Of a DNA stretch of 64,000 nt, positions 24,727-33,513 are shown in pieces (the stretch's first letter is position 1; the number at the start of each line of letters is the position of its first letter). Origin of the DNA: JAZLJD01 sp045617725 (GTDB lineage: Bacteria > Bacillota > Clostridia > Lachnospirales > Lachnospiraceae); assembly GCA_045617725.1 (NCBI GenBank), contig JAZLJD010000054.1, forward strand, positions 1 to 64,000, in the 5' to 3' direction. Both the position numbers and the translations under genes were made by a program. The notes under the pieces were generated by a model. The model made no database searches. It had not been told where the DNA came from and saw only the letters and a list, made by a program, of their open reading frames with translations.

Positions 24727-27174
24727 ATGGAGATTCACATTTCCGTACGCAATCTTGTGGAATTTCTTCTGCGGGAGGGCGACATTGACAATCGAAAGGG
24801 CGTTTCTTCGGACCAGGCCATGCAGGAAGGCACGAGACTGCATCGCATGATTCAGAAATCCCGTGGCACGTCGTATCAGGCTGAGGTTCCGCTCAGCCTT
24901 TCTTACGTTTATGAGGCTGCGGAGGATATTGAATCGTACAGTCTGTGCGTGGAGGGACGGGCGGACGGCATCGATGATTTTGGCGGGTTCTGCACCATCG
25001 AGGAAATCAAATGTACCTATAAAGAACTAAGGTACATCACGGAACCCGCGGGTGTGCATCTCGCACAGGCCCGGTGCTATGCGTATATTTACGCTCTGCA
25101 GAACGATTTGCCGGCCGTGAATATCCGAATGACCTATTGCAACATCGACAGCAGGCTGACGAAGGAATTCGAGACCATGTATTCCTTCGAACAGCTCAGG
25201 GAATTCTATACAAATCTTATGATGGAGTACAAGCGCTGGTCCGACTATGAAATCCGCTGGACCCGGAAGCGTGATGCGTCCATTCTGAACAGTTCTTTTC
25301 CGTTCCCTTACAGGGAGGGCCAAAGAGAACTTGTTTCCCATGTTTACAACACAATCGTAAACGAACGCAAGTTATTTATTGAGGCACCGACCGGCGTCGG
25401 CAAGACGATTTCGACGGTGTATCCGGCTGTACAGGCCTTGGGACGTGGGCTCTCGGAGCGCATTTTCTACCTGACGGCCAAGACCATCACCGGAAAGGTG
25501 GCGGTGGATACCATCGAAATCCTGCGCGGGCAGGGTGTTTTTCTTAAAAATGTTTTCCTGACGGCCAAAGAGAAAGTGTGCCCTCTTGAGGAGATGGAGT
25601 GCAATCCGGTTGCCTGCCCCTATGCCAAGGGTCACTTCGACCGAATCAACGAAGCCATCTACGATCTTTTGATGCACGAAGACAGCTTTGATCGGGAAAT
25701 TCTGGCGATTTATGCCGAAAAACATCAGGTATGCCCGTTTGAGATGGGACTTGATATGAGCCTTTTTGCCGATATCGTAATTTGTGACTACAATTATCTG
25801 TTTGATCCGCATGTACGTCTGCAACGCTTTTTTGCAGAGGGCGTACACGGCTCGTATACGTTCCTTATCGATGAGGCGCACAATCTGGTGGAACGTGGAC
25901 GGGATATGTACAGTGCCGAACTGTATAAGGAGGATTTTCTTCTTTTGCATCGTCTTTTTGCGCCCGTGGATGCCCGTATTTCCAAGGCAGCGGAGAAGTG
26001 CAACAAGATTCTTCTGGAACTGAAAAAGGGCTGCTCGGCGGAATACCGGATTCACGAGCGGGTGGACGGCTTTACCCTGGCACTTTCCCAACTTTTCATG
26101 CGTATGCAGGATTTCTTTGATGAGGAAGACCATCGCAAGGCCCGGGGCGAAAGAAGAAGTGACGGAATTAACACCGATGAGCTTCGCAAGGAAGTTTTGG
26201 ACCTCTATTTTGACATTTCACACTTCCTTTTGATGTATGAATATCTGGAACTGGGGTACAAGATATATACCGAGCTCCTTGAGGACGGCCGTTTTGTGCT
26301 GCATCTTTTCTGCGTCGATCCTTCGGAGCTTCTGCTGATGTGTATGCAAAAGGGGCGTTCTACCATTCTTTTTTCCGCGACGCTGCTTCCGATTGAATAT
26401 TATAAGAAATTACTTGGGCATCTTCCCGGGGATTACGAAGTGTACGCTCACTCCGTTTTTGATCCCGCACGTCGCGGACTTTTTATCGCTGAGGATGTTA
26501 CTTCCCTTTATAAGAAACGTTCGGAGGACATGTATCGGAATATCGCCGGCTACATCCTTTCCATCTCCCGGGCGCGTCACGGCAATTATATGGTCTTTTT
26601 CCCTTCACACTCTTTTATGATGGCTGTGCTTTCCTCCCTTCAGTCCCTTCTCGGAATTTCGGAAGAGGAAACGACTGCCTCCCTGTTTGAAAAAGACGAT
26701 TTGACGCTTTTGATTCAGAAGGAACGTATGCTCGAAAATGAACGCGAAGAATTCCTCTCCGCTTTTTCTGCGGAGCATACCGACCACTTCCTGATCGGCA
26801 TGTGTGTTGTGGGTGGCATCTTTTCTGAGGGCATCGACTTGCGTGGTGACTCTCTGATTGGGGCCGTAATCGTCGGTACGGGTATGCCGCAGGTCGGTCC
26901 GCGTCAGACGGTTCTTAAGGATTATTTTGAGGATGATTTGGGTCGCGGCTTTGACTATGCGTATCGTTATCCCGGTATGAATAAGGTCATGCAGGCCGCC
27001 GGTCGCGTAATTCGTACTGCAGAGGATGTCGGGATTGTGGCTCTTTTGGATGAGCGCTTTTTGGACATTCGTACGCGTCGGCTGTTCCCTCTGGAATGGG
27101 GGAAATACACGATTGTGAATAAAAATAATGTGGAAAGTCGTGTAAATTCATTCTGGAATGAATGGTTAACATAA
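24727..27174 (+). CDS. XPD/DinG-type helicase with N-terminal RecB/Cas4-like nuclease domain, 815 aa
   Basis: Residues 1-180 show a RecB-like pattern (VEGRADGIDDFG and IEEIKCTYKEL, about 78-102, for the D and ExK metal residues). The helicase follows: motif I APTGVGKTISTVYPA (about 220), the four-Cys Fe-S loop C-PLEEMEC-NPVAC-P (about 282-297, with a preceding Cys), CDYNYLFDPHVRL, DEAHNLVERGRD (about 384), then SEGIDLRGDSL (about 700) and QAAGRVIRTAEDVG (about 757). This DEAD2 layout fits Firmicutes DinG/YoaA-like DNA helicases. It sits 6 bases after the HAD-CPBP gene; probably one transcript. Confidence 0.88.
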   Translation: MEIHISVRNLVEFLLREGDIDNRKGVSSDQAMQEGTRLHRMIQKSRGTSYQAEVPLSLSYVYEAAEDIESYSLCVEGRADGIDDFGGFCTIEEIKCTYKELRYITEPAGVHLAQARCYAYIYALQNDLPAVNIRMTYCNIDSRLTKEFETMYSFEQLREFYTNLMMEYKRWSDYEIRWTRKRDASILNSSFPFPYREGQRELVSHVYNTIVNERKLFIEAPTGVGKTISTVYPAVQALGRGLSERIFYLTAKTITGKVAVDTIEILRGQGVFLKNVFLTAKEKVCPLEEMECNPVACPYAKGHFDRINEAIYDLLMHEDSFDREILAIYAEKHQVCPFEMGLDMSLFADIVICDYNYLFDPHVRLQRFFAEGVHGSYTFLIDEAHNLVERGRDMYSAELYKEDFLLLHRLFAPVDARISKAAEKCNKILLELKKGCSAEYRIHERVDGFTLALSQLFMRMQDFFDEEDHRKARGERRSDGINTDELRKEVLDLYFDISHFLLMYEYLELGYKIYTELLEDGRFVLHLFCVDPSELLLMCMQKGRSTILFSATLLPIEYYKKLLGHLPGDYEVYAHSVFDPARRGLFIAEDVTSLYKKRSEDMYRNIAGYILSISRARHGNYMVFFPSHSFMMAVLSSLQSLLGISEEETTASLFEKDDLTLLIQKERMLENEREEFLSAFSAEHTDHFLIGMCVVGGIFSEGIDLRGDSLIGAVIVGTGMPQVGPRQTVLKDYFEDDLGRGFDYAYRYPGMNKVMQAAGRVIRTAEDVGIVALLDERFLDIRTRRLFPLEWGKYTIVNKNNVESRVNSFWNEWLT

Positions 27175-27530
27175 CATAAATTCTGACAATTTGACAGAGA
27201 ACCATTATTGAGACCATGACAGAAGTGTCAATCCACAAAAAAGCGGTTTTGACATGGTGGATAATGTGGATAACTCTGTGGAAAGGGTGGAGGAATTGGA
27301 GTTTTCCACTGTGGATTAAAACTGCGTGTCATATTGCAGATATACATTCGGTTTTTGAGCATATTACCGGAAAGGCATTATGTGAACCTAAAAAACGAAA
27401 TTGACTAATTGAGTCACATACCTTGAATTGTGTAGATAAAGGTGAAATTGAAGGGAATTGTACCTACAATTGGACATTTTTGACACAATTTGAAAAACAG
27501 GCTTTTTCGAAATAATGAGACATATAGAGG
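27175..27530. other. Intergenic region with DnaA-box-like cluster
   Basis: No convincing gene. Between 27256 and 27318 there are four TGTGGATAA-like 9-mers: one exact at 27265-27273, one mismatch before it, TGTGGATTA at 27310, and a weaker one at about 27277. A TGACA-GAAG-TGTCA palindrome is at about 27219. The rest is AT-rich with repeated TTGACA words. Confidence 0.55.
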
Positions 27531-27646
27531 TAGTGTGAAAAATGCAAAGCATTTTTCACGCGACACTTTGTGTCGCAATCCGTAGCAGCTTCGCTGTAAT
27601 ACAGTGAAGGGCTAAATATACCGGATTGCGAAATGCGGGGATTATT
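27531..27646 (+). ncRNA. Structured repeat leader, copy 1 (116 bp)
   Basis: Ends exactly at the start codon of the following gene. Three hairpins: GTGAAAAATGC/GCATTTTTCAC (27535-27559), GCGACAC/GTGTCGC (27560-27576), and a long stem GCAATCCG/CGGATTGC (27575-27629) enclosing CTTCGCTGT/ACAGTGAAG (27589-27609). A nearly identical copy stands before the gene at 62231. It contains the GGGG ribosome-binding site. Class unknown: mobile element, riboregulator, or both. Confidence 0.7.
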
Positions 27647-28732
27647 ATGGAAATGAAAGAAATGAATAAACTTACAGGCTTTCAAGCAGCCTGCATCACA
27701 GCCGGCTGCGTATTGGGGGCCGGTTATGTATCCGGACAGGAGTTGTGGCAGTTCTTCGGCAGCTTTGGTGTCAAAGGAATCGCCGGGATTGTTTTTGGCA
27801 TAGCCGTATATGCGGCCTTCGTTTACATGATAGCCCGCATCGCAGATCGCATCGGACGGGAGGACATGGACCTTGTGGTCGCGGGCGAGGGGCACCCCGT
27901 CCTCGTGAAAATCATCGGTGGGGTGGAGCTTTTGTTTACCTTCCTTATCATAGTCATCATGATAGCCGGAGCAGGCTCTCTGTTTGAACAGGTATTTCAC
28001 TGTCCTTCTTATATAGGAAGCGTTGTACTTACCGTCCTCATTTTGCCGCCTGCGTTCTTCGGAATGGCCGGCATGAAGAAGGTATTCACCCTGCTGGTTC
28101 CGATACTGGCCGTATGCACGCTCTTAATCAGCGCACTGAGCCTTGTGAAAAACGGGACGGCGCTTCATATCCCCAAGGGGCAGGTCTTAAATCCCCTGCT
28201 TCCGAGCGCGGCACTTTCGGCGGTTACCTTTGTTTCCTATAATCTTCTGTGCAGTATCGGTGTACTGTCGCCGCTTAAAAGAACGAATAATAAGAAGAGT
28301 CTTTTGTGCGGCGTTGCCATGGGCGCCCTGTTCCTCCTGGTGATAGCCATTTCCATTCTGCTTCCGGTACTCAACATCGAAGGAGCTACGAAAGAGGAAC
28401 TTCCGATGCTTACGGTGGCCTTTTCCATGCATCCCTTAAGCGGTTATGTGTACGGCCTGCTTTTGTTTATGAGCATCTACGGTGCTTCCGTCGCAACGCT
28501 TACCGAGACCGTGACTTATTTTTTGCAAAAGAAAAAGACCTCGCGGGGCCGGGGCATCCTCCTCACATTGGGAATTGCTGCTCTGGCGCTTCTGCTCAGT
28601 CTGTTCGGTTTCTCAGATCTTATTTCGATTGTATATCCGATATTCGGTTACATCGGCTTTCTCGTTATGCTGCTGCTTGTGATTCGCTTTGTCCGCCTTC
28701 GGCGCATCGGAAGCGGCGAAGCTACTCGCTGA
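27647..28732 (+). CDS. YkvI-type membrane transporter, 361 aa
   Basis: Polytopic inner-membrane protein with about ten helices. N-terminal ITAGCVLGAGYVSGQELWQF (about 13-32) is the broken-helix GxGxxSG motif of APC-superfamily transporters in the YkvI group; many such proteins carry amino acids, but the substrate here is unknown. Start chosen at 27647, the ATG that follows the structured leader; a near-cognate start seven codons upstream lies inside the leader's last stem. The stop is followed closely by a convergent CAP-domain gene. Confidence 0.78.
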   Translation: MEMKEMNKLTGFQAACITAGCVLGAGYVSGQELWQFFGSFGVKGIAGIVFGIAVYAAFVYMIARIADRIGREDMDLVVAGEGHPVLVKIIGGVELLFTFLIIVIMIAGAGSLFEQVFHCPSYIGSVVLTVLILPPAFFGMAGMKKVFTLLVPILAVCTLLISALSLVKNGTALHIPKGQVLNPLLPSAALSAVTFVSYNLLCSIGVLSPLKRTNNKKSLLCGVAMGALFLLVIAISILLPVLNIEGATKEELPMLTVAFSMHPLSGYVYGLLLFMSIYGASVATLTETVTYFLQKKKTSRGRGILLTLGIAALALLLSLFGFSDLISIVYPIFGYIGFLVMLLLVIRFVRLRRIGSGEATR

Positions 28733-29354
28733 GATAGTTGTCCCCTGTAAAGAGGGCGGCCACGTAGACCTTGTAGTAGGGATGTTCGTAAGTCGCATAG
28801 ACTCCAATCCCGACCGTGTCGAATATGGGGTCCATGATGATGGCAAGGTGCTCGGGCGAGTTTTTGAATCCTTCGGTGAGCGTGTCGGCGATGTATGGAA
28901 GGTTGTCGATGTCGCCGTAGTAGCTGTATCCGAGGATTTCGCCGCGGCTGTACTGCCCGGAATCGCTCAGAATATCAAGCCCACGCGTTCCGTCCGGCCT
29001 TGTATGACTGAAGGTGTGACTGATTTCTTCGGCTCTTACGGTCGCCAAAGAGGAAATCGCATCATCCATGGTAACCGATTCAAGCTCCGATTCCTGCCGC
29101 AAGTTGTTAAAGTCTTCCCATATATAAGGAACGCACTCCGTTATGTCGATTTCGGAAACGGCCGGCGCCTGCGACGGAGACGACAGCGAGGGTATGACGG
29201 ACGGTAGCTGTGGTGCGACGGACGGCAACGGCGCGACGAGGGGCGGGTTCGCCACAGGTTCTTTTTGGCCACAGGCGGGTAATGCGAGCAGAAGCAGGGC
29301 CCAAAACGACGCCGCGAGTATGAATTTTTTTGTGAAAAGTTGTGGGTTTCTCAT
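28722..29354 (-). CDS. CAP-domain (SCP-like) lipoprotein, 210 aa
   Basis: Start chosen at 29354 (MRNPQLF), where the signal peptide begins; the frame continues to 29411 but that part is not signal-like. Lipobox ALPAC (Cys about 28). A Pro/Ser/Val-rich linker runs to about residue 70. The CAP domain follows: FNNLRQESELESVTMDDA, VRAEEISHTFSHTRPDG (about 110-126), GRGEILGY-like block (here SRGEILGYSYYG), FKNSPEHLAIIMDPIFD (about 165-180) and VYVAALF. It keeps the HTRPDG and SPEH motifs of bacterial CAP proteins. It converges with the YkvI gene and overlaps its 3' end by 11 bases. Extracellular function unknown. Confidence 0.85.
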   Translation of the reverse strand: MRNPQLFTKKFILAASFWALLLLALPACGQKEPVANPPLVAPLPSVAPQLPSVIPSLSSPSQAPAVSEIDITECVPYIWEDFNNLRQESELESVTMDDAISSLATVRAEEISHTFSHTRPDGTRGLDILSDSGQYSRGEILGYSYYGDIDNLPYIADTLTEGFKNSPEHLAIIMDPIFDTVGIGVYATYEHPYYKVYVAALFTGDNYLSE

Positions 29355-29449
29355 GCACTTCAATATAGCGCGATTGTTTTTGGCAGTCAAACAAAGGAAA
29401 TTTGCACTCATTAATTAGTCGTTAATTATTGTACGCTATAATTCACATG

Positions 29450-29474
29450 TAACAGTAGCAAATGAATACTGTTG
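29450..29474 (+). promoter_or_regulatory. Inverted repeat upstream of the chemoreceptor gene
   Basis: AACAGTA and TACTGTT, 7-bp perfect arms, located between a TATAAT-like word at about 29436 and the start codon at 29503. It could be an operator or a leader hairpin. Confidence 0.4.
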
Positions 29475-29502
29475 AGTAATTTCTATATTAAGGAGAAAGA
29501 CT

Positions 29503-31176
29503 ATGAACGAAAAGAAAGCCATTTTTTCAATGCGATCAATGCTTATATTGTTCGCGATGCTGCCATTGGTAACAGCGCTTGTTACCTTGACCGTCATTTC
29601 TTCCATTAACACCAGTAACAAGATGGAAGAAGAAACTTTCCAGACCTTAAAGGCCGCTTCCTTAAGCCTTGGAGAGTACTACGAGTACCAGATGCAAAAG
29701 GAAGGCGAGCTTGTGTATGACCACAGCTACGTAGATTCCCTCAAGGATACCGGTGTTGAACTTACCGTTTTCGTAGACGGAGTTCGTTACATGACTTCCA
29801 TTATTAAGGAAGGCACCAGTGATCGTATCGAGGGAACTCCCGGTGCGGATAACATCGTTGCAGCCGTTGAAGGCCGTGGCGAGGATTACATGGCATCCGG
29901 CGTCAACATTAACAACATGAATTACTTCGTTTACTATTCACCGCTTCGTAATCCCGCCGGCGAGATTATCGGTATGGCATTCGCAGGAAAGACCGATGCC
30001 GCTGTTGAAGCAGCAGCAAATCAGGTTATGAAACAGAGTATCCTGGTATCCATCTTACTGGTTGTCCTTTACACGATTATTGTTTACCTGTTCTCCATCA
30101 AGGTATCCAGACCTATTACCTTAATCAGCGGTGTACTTGAGAAGATTGCAGAAGGTGATCTTTCACCGAAGACCTTTACCGATTCCACCATCAAGGAGAC
30201 CAAGTTCCTTGTTCATTCCGCAAGAAAGTTACAGGATGAACTTTCAAGAGTACTGGGTCTTACCATGAGCAGTGCCAATAAGCTGGGCGAGCTTGTAGAG
30301 ACCTCCTCGGAGCTTTCCGCAAGTGCTGCAGACGAAGCGGTTCAGATTTCCACCATTATGGAAGACGTTGCCAACGGTGCTTCCTCCATGGCTGAATCCG
30401 TACAGGATCTGAATGAACTTATTATTGAAATCGACCATTGCGTAAGCGATGTTGACGATAGCGTTGACAGCCTGAGCGTATCCTCAGATGCCATGAACGA
30501 AGCCAATAAGGCTGCTGCTTCCAACTTAAGTCAGGTTAGCAAGTCTTCTGAAAGAACCGTTGAAGCAGTTAAGAATATTTCTACCCAGGTTAACGATACC
30601 AATAAGGCTATTGAGACCATTCAGGAAGCAATCACCGTTATTACTTCCGTTGCAGACCAGACCAACCTCCTTGCTCTGAATGCTTCCATCGAAGCTGCCC
30701 GTGCAGGTGAAGCAGGTAAGGGCTTCGCAGTTGTTGCTACCGAAATCAAGACTCTGTCCGAGCAGTCCAATGAAGGTGCTGAGCGTATCCGTGCCATCGT
30801 TTCCCAGATTGTTGACAAGTCCCATGAGTCTGTTGAACTTACCAATGAAGTTCAGGAACTCATTGCAAAAGAGCAGGTATTCGTTCAGGAGACCAGCGAG
30901 AAGTTCGATTCCCTGAATCAGGAAATCAACAAGTCTGTTGAGAATATTACCGCCATCAAGCAGAAGATGGTTCGCCTCGATGAGATTAAGGTTAAGGCTT
31001 CCGCCAATACCGAAGACCTCAGTGCTATTTCCGAAGAGAACGCAGCTTCCGCTCAGGAAGTATCCGCTTCCGTTGGCAATATTACTTCTTCCATCGGCAA
31101 CATCAGCGCAGGTTCTCAGGAAATGAACGCGATGGCATGCGAGCTGAAGGATGCAGTTTCCTACTTCAACGTATAA
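29503..31176 (+). CDS. Methyl-accepting chemotaxis protein with a Cache-type sensor, 557 aa
   Basis: Transmembrane helix 1 at about 10-30 (MLILFAMLPLVTALVTLTVI), then an extracellular sensor of about 150 residues with the single-Cache pattern (TVFVDGVRYMTSI, MNYFVYYSPLRNPAGEIIGM), helix 2 at about 180-200, a HAMP region (SRPITLISGVLEKIAEGDLS) and the signalling domain. Its hairpin tip is ITSVADQTNLLALNASIEAA (about 380), the most conserved part. Codon use is biased to favoured codons, which suggests high expression. Ligand unknown. Monocistronic with a terminator at 31229. Confidence 0.95.
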   Translation: MNEKKAIFSMRSMLILFAMLPLVTALVTLTVISSINTSNKMEEETFQTLKAASLSLGEYYEYQMQKEGELVYDHSYVDSLKDTGVELTVFVDGVRYMTSIIKEGTSDRIEGTPGADNIVAAVEGRGEDYMASGVNINNMNYFVYYSPLRNPAGEIIGMAFAGKTDAAVEAAANQVMKQSILVSILLVVLYTIIVYLFSIKVSRPITLISGVLEKIAEGDLSPKTFTDSTIKETKFLVHSARKLQDELSRVLGLTMSSANKLGELVETSSELSASAADEAVQISTIMEDVANGASSMAESVQDLNELIIEIDHCVSDVDDSVDSLSVSSDAMNEANKAAASNLSQVSKSSERTVEAVKNISTQVNDTNKAIETIQEAITVITSVADQTNLLALNASIEAARAGEAGKGFAVVATEIKTLSEQSNEGAERIRAIVSQIVDKSHESVELTNEVQELIAKEQVFVQETSEKFDSLNQEINKSVENITAIKQKMVRLDEIKVKASANTEDLSAISEENAASAQEVSASVGNITSSIGNISAGSQEMNAMACELKDAVSYFNV

Positions 31177-31228
31177 GAGCTTTTGAAAGCTTAATTGTAA
31201 CCCGTAAACTGAAAAATGGTTTTTTGCA

Positions 31229-31267
31229 AACACCCCGGATATTAAATTCGGGGTGTTATTTTTTTAT
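31229..31267 (+). terminator. Intrinsic terminator after the chemoreceptor gene
   Basis: AACACCCCG pairs with CGGGGTGTT over 9 bp across an 11-base loop and is followed by a run of T. Confidence 0.9.
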
Positions 31268-31336
31268 ATGTTGATATAGGCCTTTACAAACAATACAAGA
31301 TGTGCCACAATTACCTAAGTTAAATAATTCCTTTAA

Positions 31337-31436
31337 CCCGGTACAGAGATGCCGGCAAGGTATTCATCGAATGGAAGTAGTAAGCGATATTCCATTGGTC
31401 TGTTCCCGCCGTGCATTTGCATGGCGTATTTTTTTG
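31337..31436 (+). promoter_or_regulatory. PyrR attenuator leader of pyrR-uraA
   Basis: A PyrR-binding hairpin at 31337-31360 (CCGG stem, loop with CAGAGA, then GGCAAGG) matches the conserved anti-antiterminator. A terminator follows: CGCCGTGC with GCATGGCG (31407-31426) and seven T. The pyrR start codon is at 31452. UMP-bound PyrR would favour termination, by analogy with Bacillus. Confidence 0.85.
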
Positions 31437-31451
31437 CAGAAAGGAGGGGCC

Positions 31452-31988
31452 ATGGCTGAATTTAAGGCAACATTAATGGATGCTGATGCCTGCAGCAGGG
31501 CTCTCAAACGCATCGCTCATGAAATCGTAGAGAAAAATGTGGGTTGTAAGGATGTATGCCTGGTTGGAATCCATCGGCGCGGTATACCGCTGGCGCAACG
31601 CATTGCGGAATACATCGAAACGTTTGAAGGCGTGAAGGTTCCGCTCGGCAGTCTGGATATTACTTTTTATCGGGACGATCTTGCGAATGAAAGCCGGGAC
31701 CCCGTGATTCATGAATCGCAGATTCCTTTCGATATTACGGACAAAACCGTCGTTCTCGTGGACGATGTTCTTTATACGGGACGCACCGCGCGGGCTGCAA
31801 TGGAAGGCCTGATGCATTGCGGACGCCCTGCGGTCATTCAGCTTGCGGTCCTTGTGGACCGTGGCCATCGCGAGCTTCCCATACGCGGTGATTATGTAGG
31901 CAAGAATGTGCCTACGGCCAAAACGGAACACATAGAGGTCAAGATGCCTCCCTACGATGACCTTGTGGCCGTGGAACTTTACGGTTAA
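31452..31988 (+). CDS. pyrR: PyrR, pyr attenuation regulator / uracil phosphoribosyltransferase, 178 aa
   Basis: Start chosen at 31452 after an AAAGGAGGGGCC site; the frame extends upstream through the attenuator but that part is not coding. The RNA-binding, PRPP-binding protein shows GIHRRGIPLAQRIAEYI (about 34-50), DITFYRDDL (about 70), and the PRPP loop VVLVDDVLYTGRTARAA (about 97-113). The C-terminal RGHRELPIRGDYVGKNVPT (here DRGHRELPI and on) is a PyrR hallmark. It binds the leader at 31337, so it regulates its own transcript and uraA. Length 178 is usual. Confidence 0.95.
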   Translation: MAEFKATLMDADACSRALKRIAHEIVEKNVGCKDVCLVGIHRRGIPLAQRIAEYIETFEGVKVPLGSLDITFYRDDLANESRDPVIHESQIPFDITDKTVVLVDDVLYTGRTARAAMEGLMHCGRPAVIQLAVLVDRGHRELPIRGDYVGKNVPTAKTEHIEVKMPPYDDLVAVELYG

Positions 31989-32051
31989 TTCGGGATGCTC
32001 CCCGTTTTAATAAATATGTACGAAACGTACAGAAAACATGGAGGAAACGTT

Positions 32052-33377
32052 ATGAAACTGGTTTACAACACCCAGGACAAGCCGTCTTTCGGCAAGCTGA
32101 TTGTATTCGCAATTCAGCAGCTGCTTGCAATCATGGCAGCAACCTTAGTCGTTCCCGTAATCATCGGTAACGGCATGCAGCCTGCAGCCGCTCTTTTCGG
32201 AGCCGGCGTAGGAACCATCATTTATGTAGTATTCACTAAGTTTAAGAGCCCCGTATTTCTTGGTTCTTCCTTCGCATTCCTTGGCTCCATGGGCGCTGCT
32301 TTCGCAGGTGCCGTATCCACCGCAGCAGGTTATGCAGGATTAATCATCGGTGCTTTCCTGGCAGGACTTGTATATGTAATAATCGCAATCGTCGTTAAAG
32401 CATTCGGCGTTGCATGGATTGACAAGATTATGCCCAAGCAGGTTATCGGACCTACCGTAGCAATCATTGGTCTTTCCCTTGCAGGTAACGCAGTAGGCGA
32501 CCTTCAGACCGGTAACGGTTCTGCTGTCGTTGACCCCAGAATCGCAATCGTTTGCGGTCTCGTAACCCTGATTGTTACCATTATCTGCTCCGTATACGGT
32601 GACAGAACCATGAAGCTGATTCCCTTCATCATCGGTATTCTTGCAGGCTACGCAGTAGCAGCAATCTTCACCCTGATTGGTGTTAGCACAAATAACGAAG
32701 CAATCATGGTTATCAACTTCAGCGTATTCGAGGATATGGGCGCCTTCACCGCTCCCGAATTCACCTTCTTAACTGCTTTGAAAGGTGTTAAGGAAGTTGA
32801 CGCCAATTTCATTCTTACCCTGGTTGCAGCGTATGTCCCCGTAGCATTCGTAGTATTTGCCGAGCACATCGCAGACCACAAGAACATTTCCACCATTATT
32901 GAGAAAGACCTTCTCAAGGATCCCGGACTTCACAGAACCCTTTTGGGAGACGGTGTTGGTTCCATGGCAGGTGCATTCTTCGGCGGCTGCCCGAACACCA
33001 CCTATGGTGAGTCCATTGCCTGCGTTGCAATTACCGGAAATGCTTCCGTATTCACCATTTTGACCGCAGCCATTATGGCAATTATCATTTCCTTCATCGA
33101 TCCGTTCGTAACCTTCGTAAACTCCATCCCCAGCTGTGTAATGGGTGGTGTCTGCATGGCTCTCTACGGATTCATCGCAGTATCCGGTCTTAAGATGGTT
33201 CAGAAGGTTGACCTTGAGGATAACCGCAACCTCTTCGTTGTATCCGTTATCCTGATTGCCGGCATCGGCGGTCTTACCGTAAGCTTCGGTGCAGTTACCA
33301 TCACTGCAGTAGCTACCGCACTGATCCTCGGTATCCTCGTTAACCTCATCGTAGGCAACAACAAGAAGAGCGAATAG
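32052..33377 (+). CDS. uraA: Uracil-xanthine permease family transporter, 441 aa
   Basis: Nucleobase-ascorbate transporter family with about 14 hydrophobic segments. Start chosen at 32052 (ATG after GGAGGAAACGTT). Key motifs: LGSSFAFLGSMGAAF (about 75), GPTVAIIGLSLAGNAVGD (about 130), FAEHIADHKNIS (about 275; the Glu and His that bind uracil), and GDGVGSMAGAFFGGCPNTTYGESI-type block (about 300-323, quoted only in part elsewhere). It sits 63 bases after pyrR, behind the same attenuator, so uracil is the most likely substrate. A strong terminator follows. Confidence 0.93.
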   Translation: MKLVYNTQDKPSFGKLIVFAIQQLLAIMAATLVVPVIIGNGMQPAAALFGAGVGTIIYVVFTKFKSPVFLGSSFAFLGSMGAAFAGAVSTAAGYAGLIIGAFLAGLVYVIIAIVVKAFGVAWIDKIMPKQVIGPTVAIIGLSLAGNAVGDLQTGNGSAVVDPRIAIVCGLVTLIVTIICSVYGDRTMKLIPFIIGILAGYAVAAIFTLIGVSTNNEAIMVINFSVFEDMGAFTAPEFTFLTALKGVKEVDANFILTLVAAYVPVAFVVFAEHIADHKNISTIIEKDLLKDPGLHRTLLGDGVGSMAGAFFGGCPNTTYGESIACVAITGNASVFTILTAAIMAIIISFIDPFVTFVNSIPSCVMGGVCMALYGFIAVSGLKMVQKVDLEDNRNLFVVSVILIAGIGGLTVSFGAVTITAVATALILGILVNLIVGNNKKSE

Positions 33378-33413
33378 TATTCGCTGTATCGAAGAATTCT
33401 CTCTGTATGAAAT

Positions 33414-33480
33414 AAAAGGCAGCCCCTTACTGTTTACCGGTTATGGTTTAACGAAACGGTGTAGCAGGGGCTGCCTTTTT
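33414..33480 (+). terminator. Strong terminator after uraA
   Basis: AAAAGGCAGCCCCT (33414) pairs perfectly with AGGGGCTGCCTTTT (33466) over 14 bp; a further ACCG/CGGT stem lies inside. It ends in TTTTT. Confidence 0.92.
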
Positions 33481-33513
33481 GCGTCCCGAGCGCCGGAGCG
33501 GCGAACTGGAATT

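Noticed and set aside
27256..27318. Chromosomal replication origin
   Set aside because: No dnaA, dnaN or recF nearby and no AT-rich unwinding element defined; only a DnaA-box-like cluster is claimed.
27216..27404. 62-residue Trp-rich open frame in the gap before the leader
   Set aside because: No ribosome site; its Trp codons are created by the DnaA-box-like words.
31302..31451. 50-residue N-terminal extension of PyrR
   Set aside because: It is the attenuator leader; the ribosome site and family start are at 31452.
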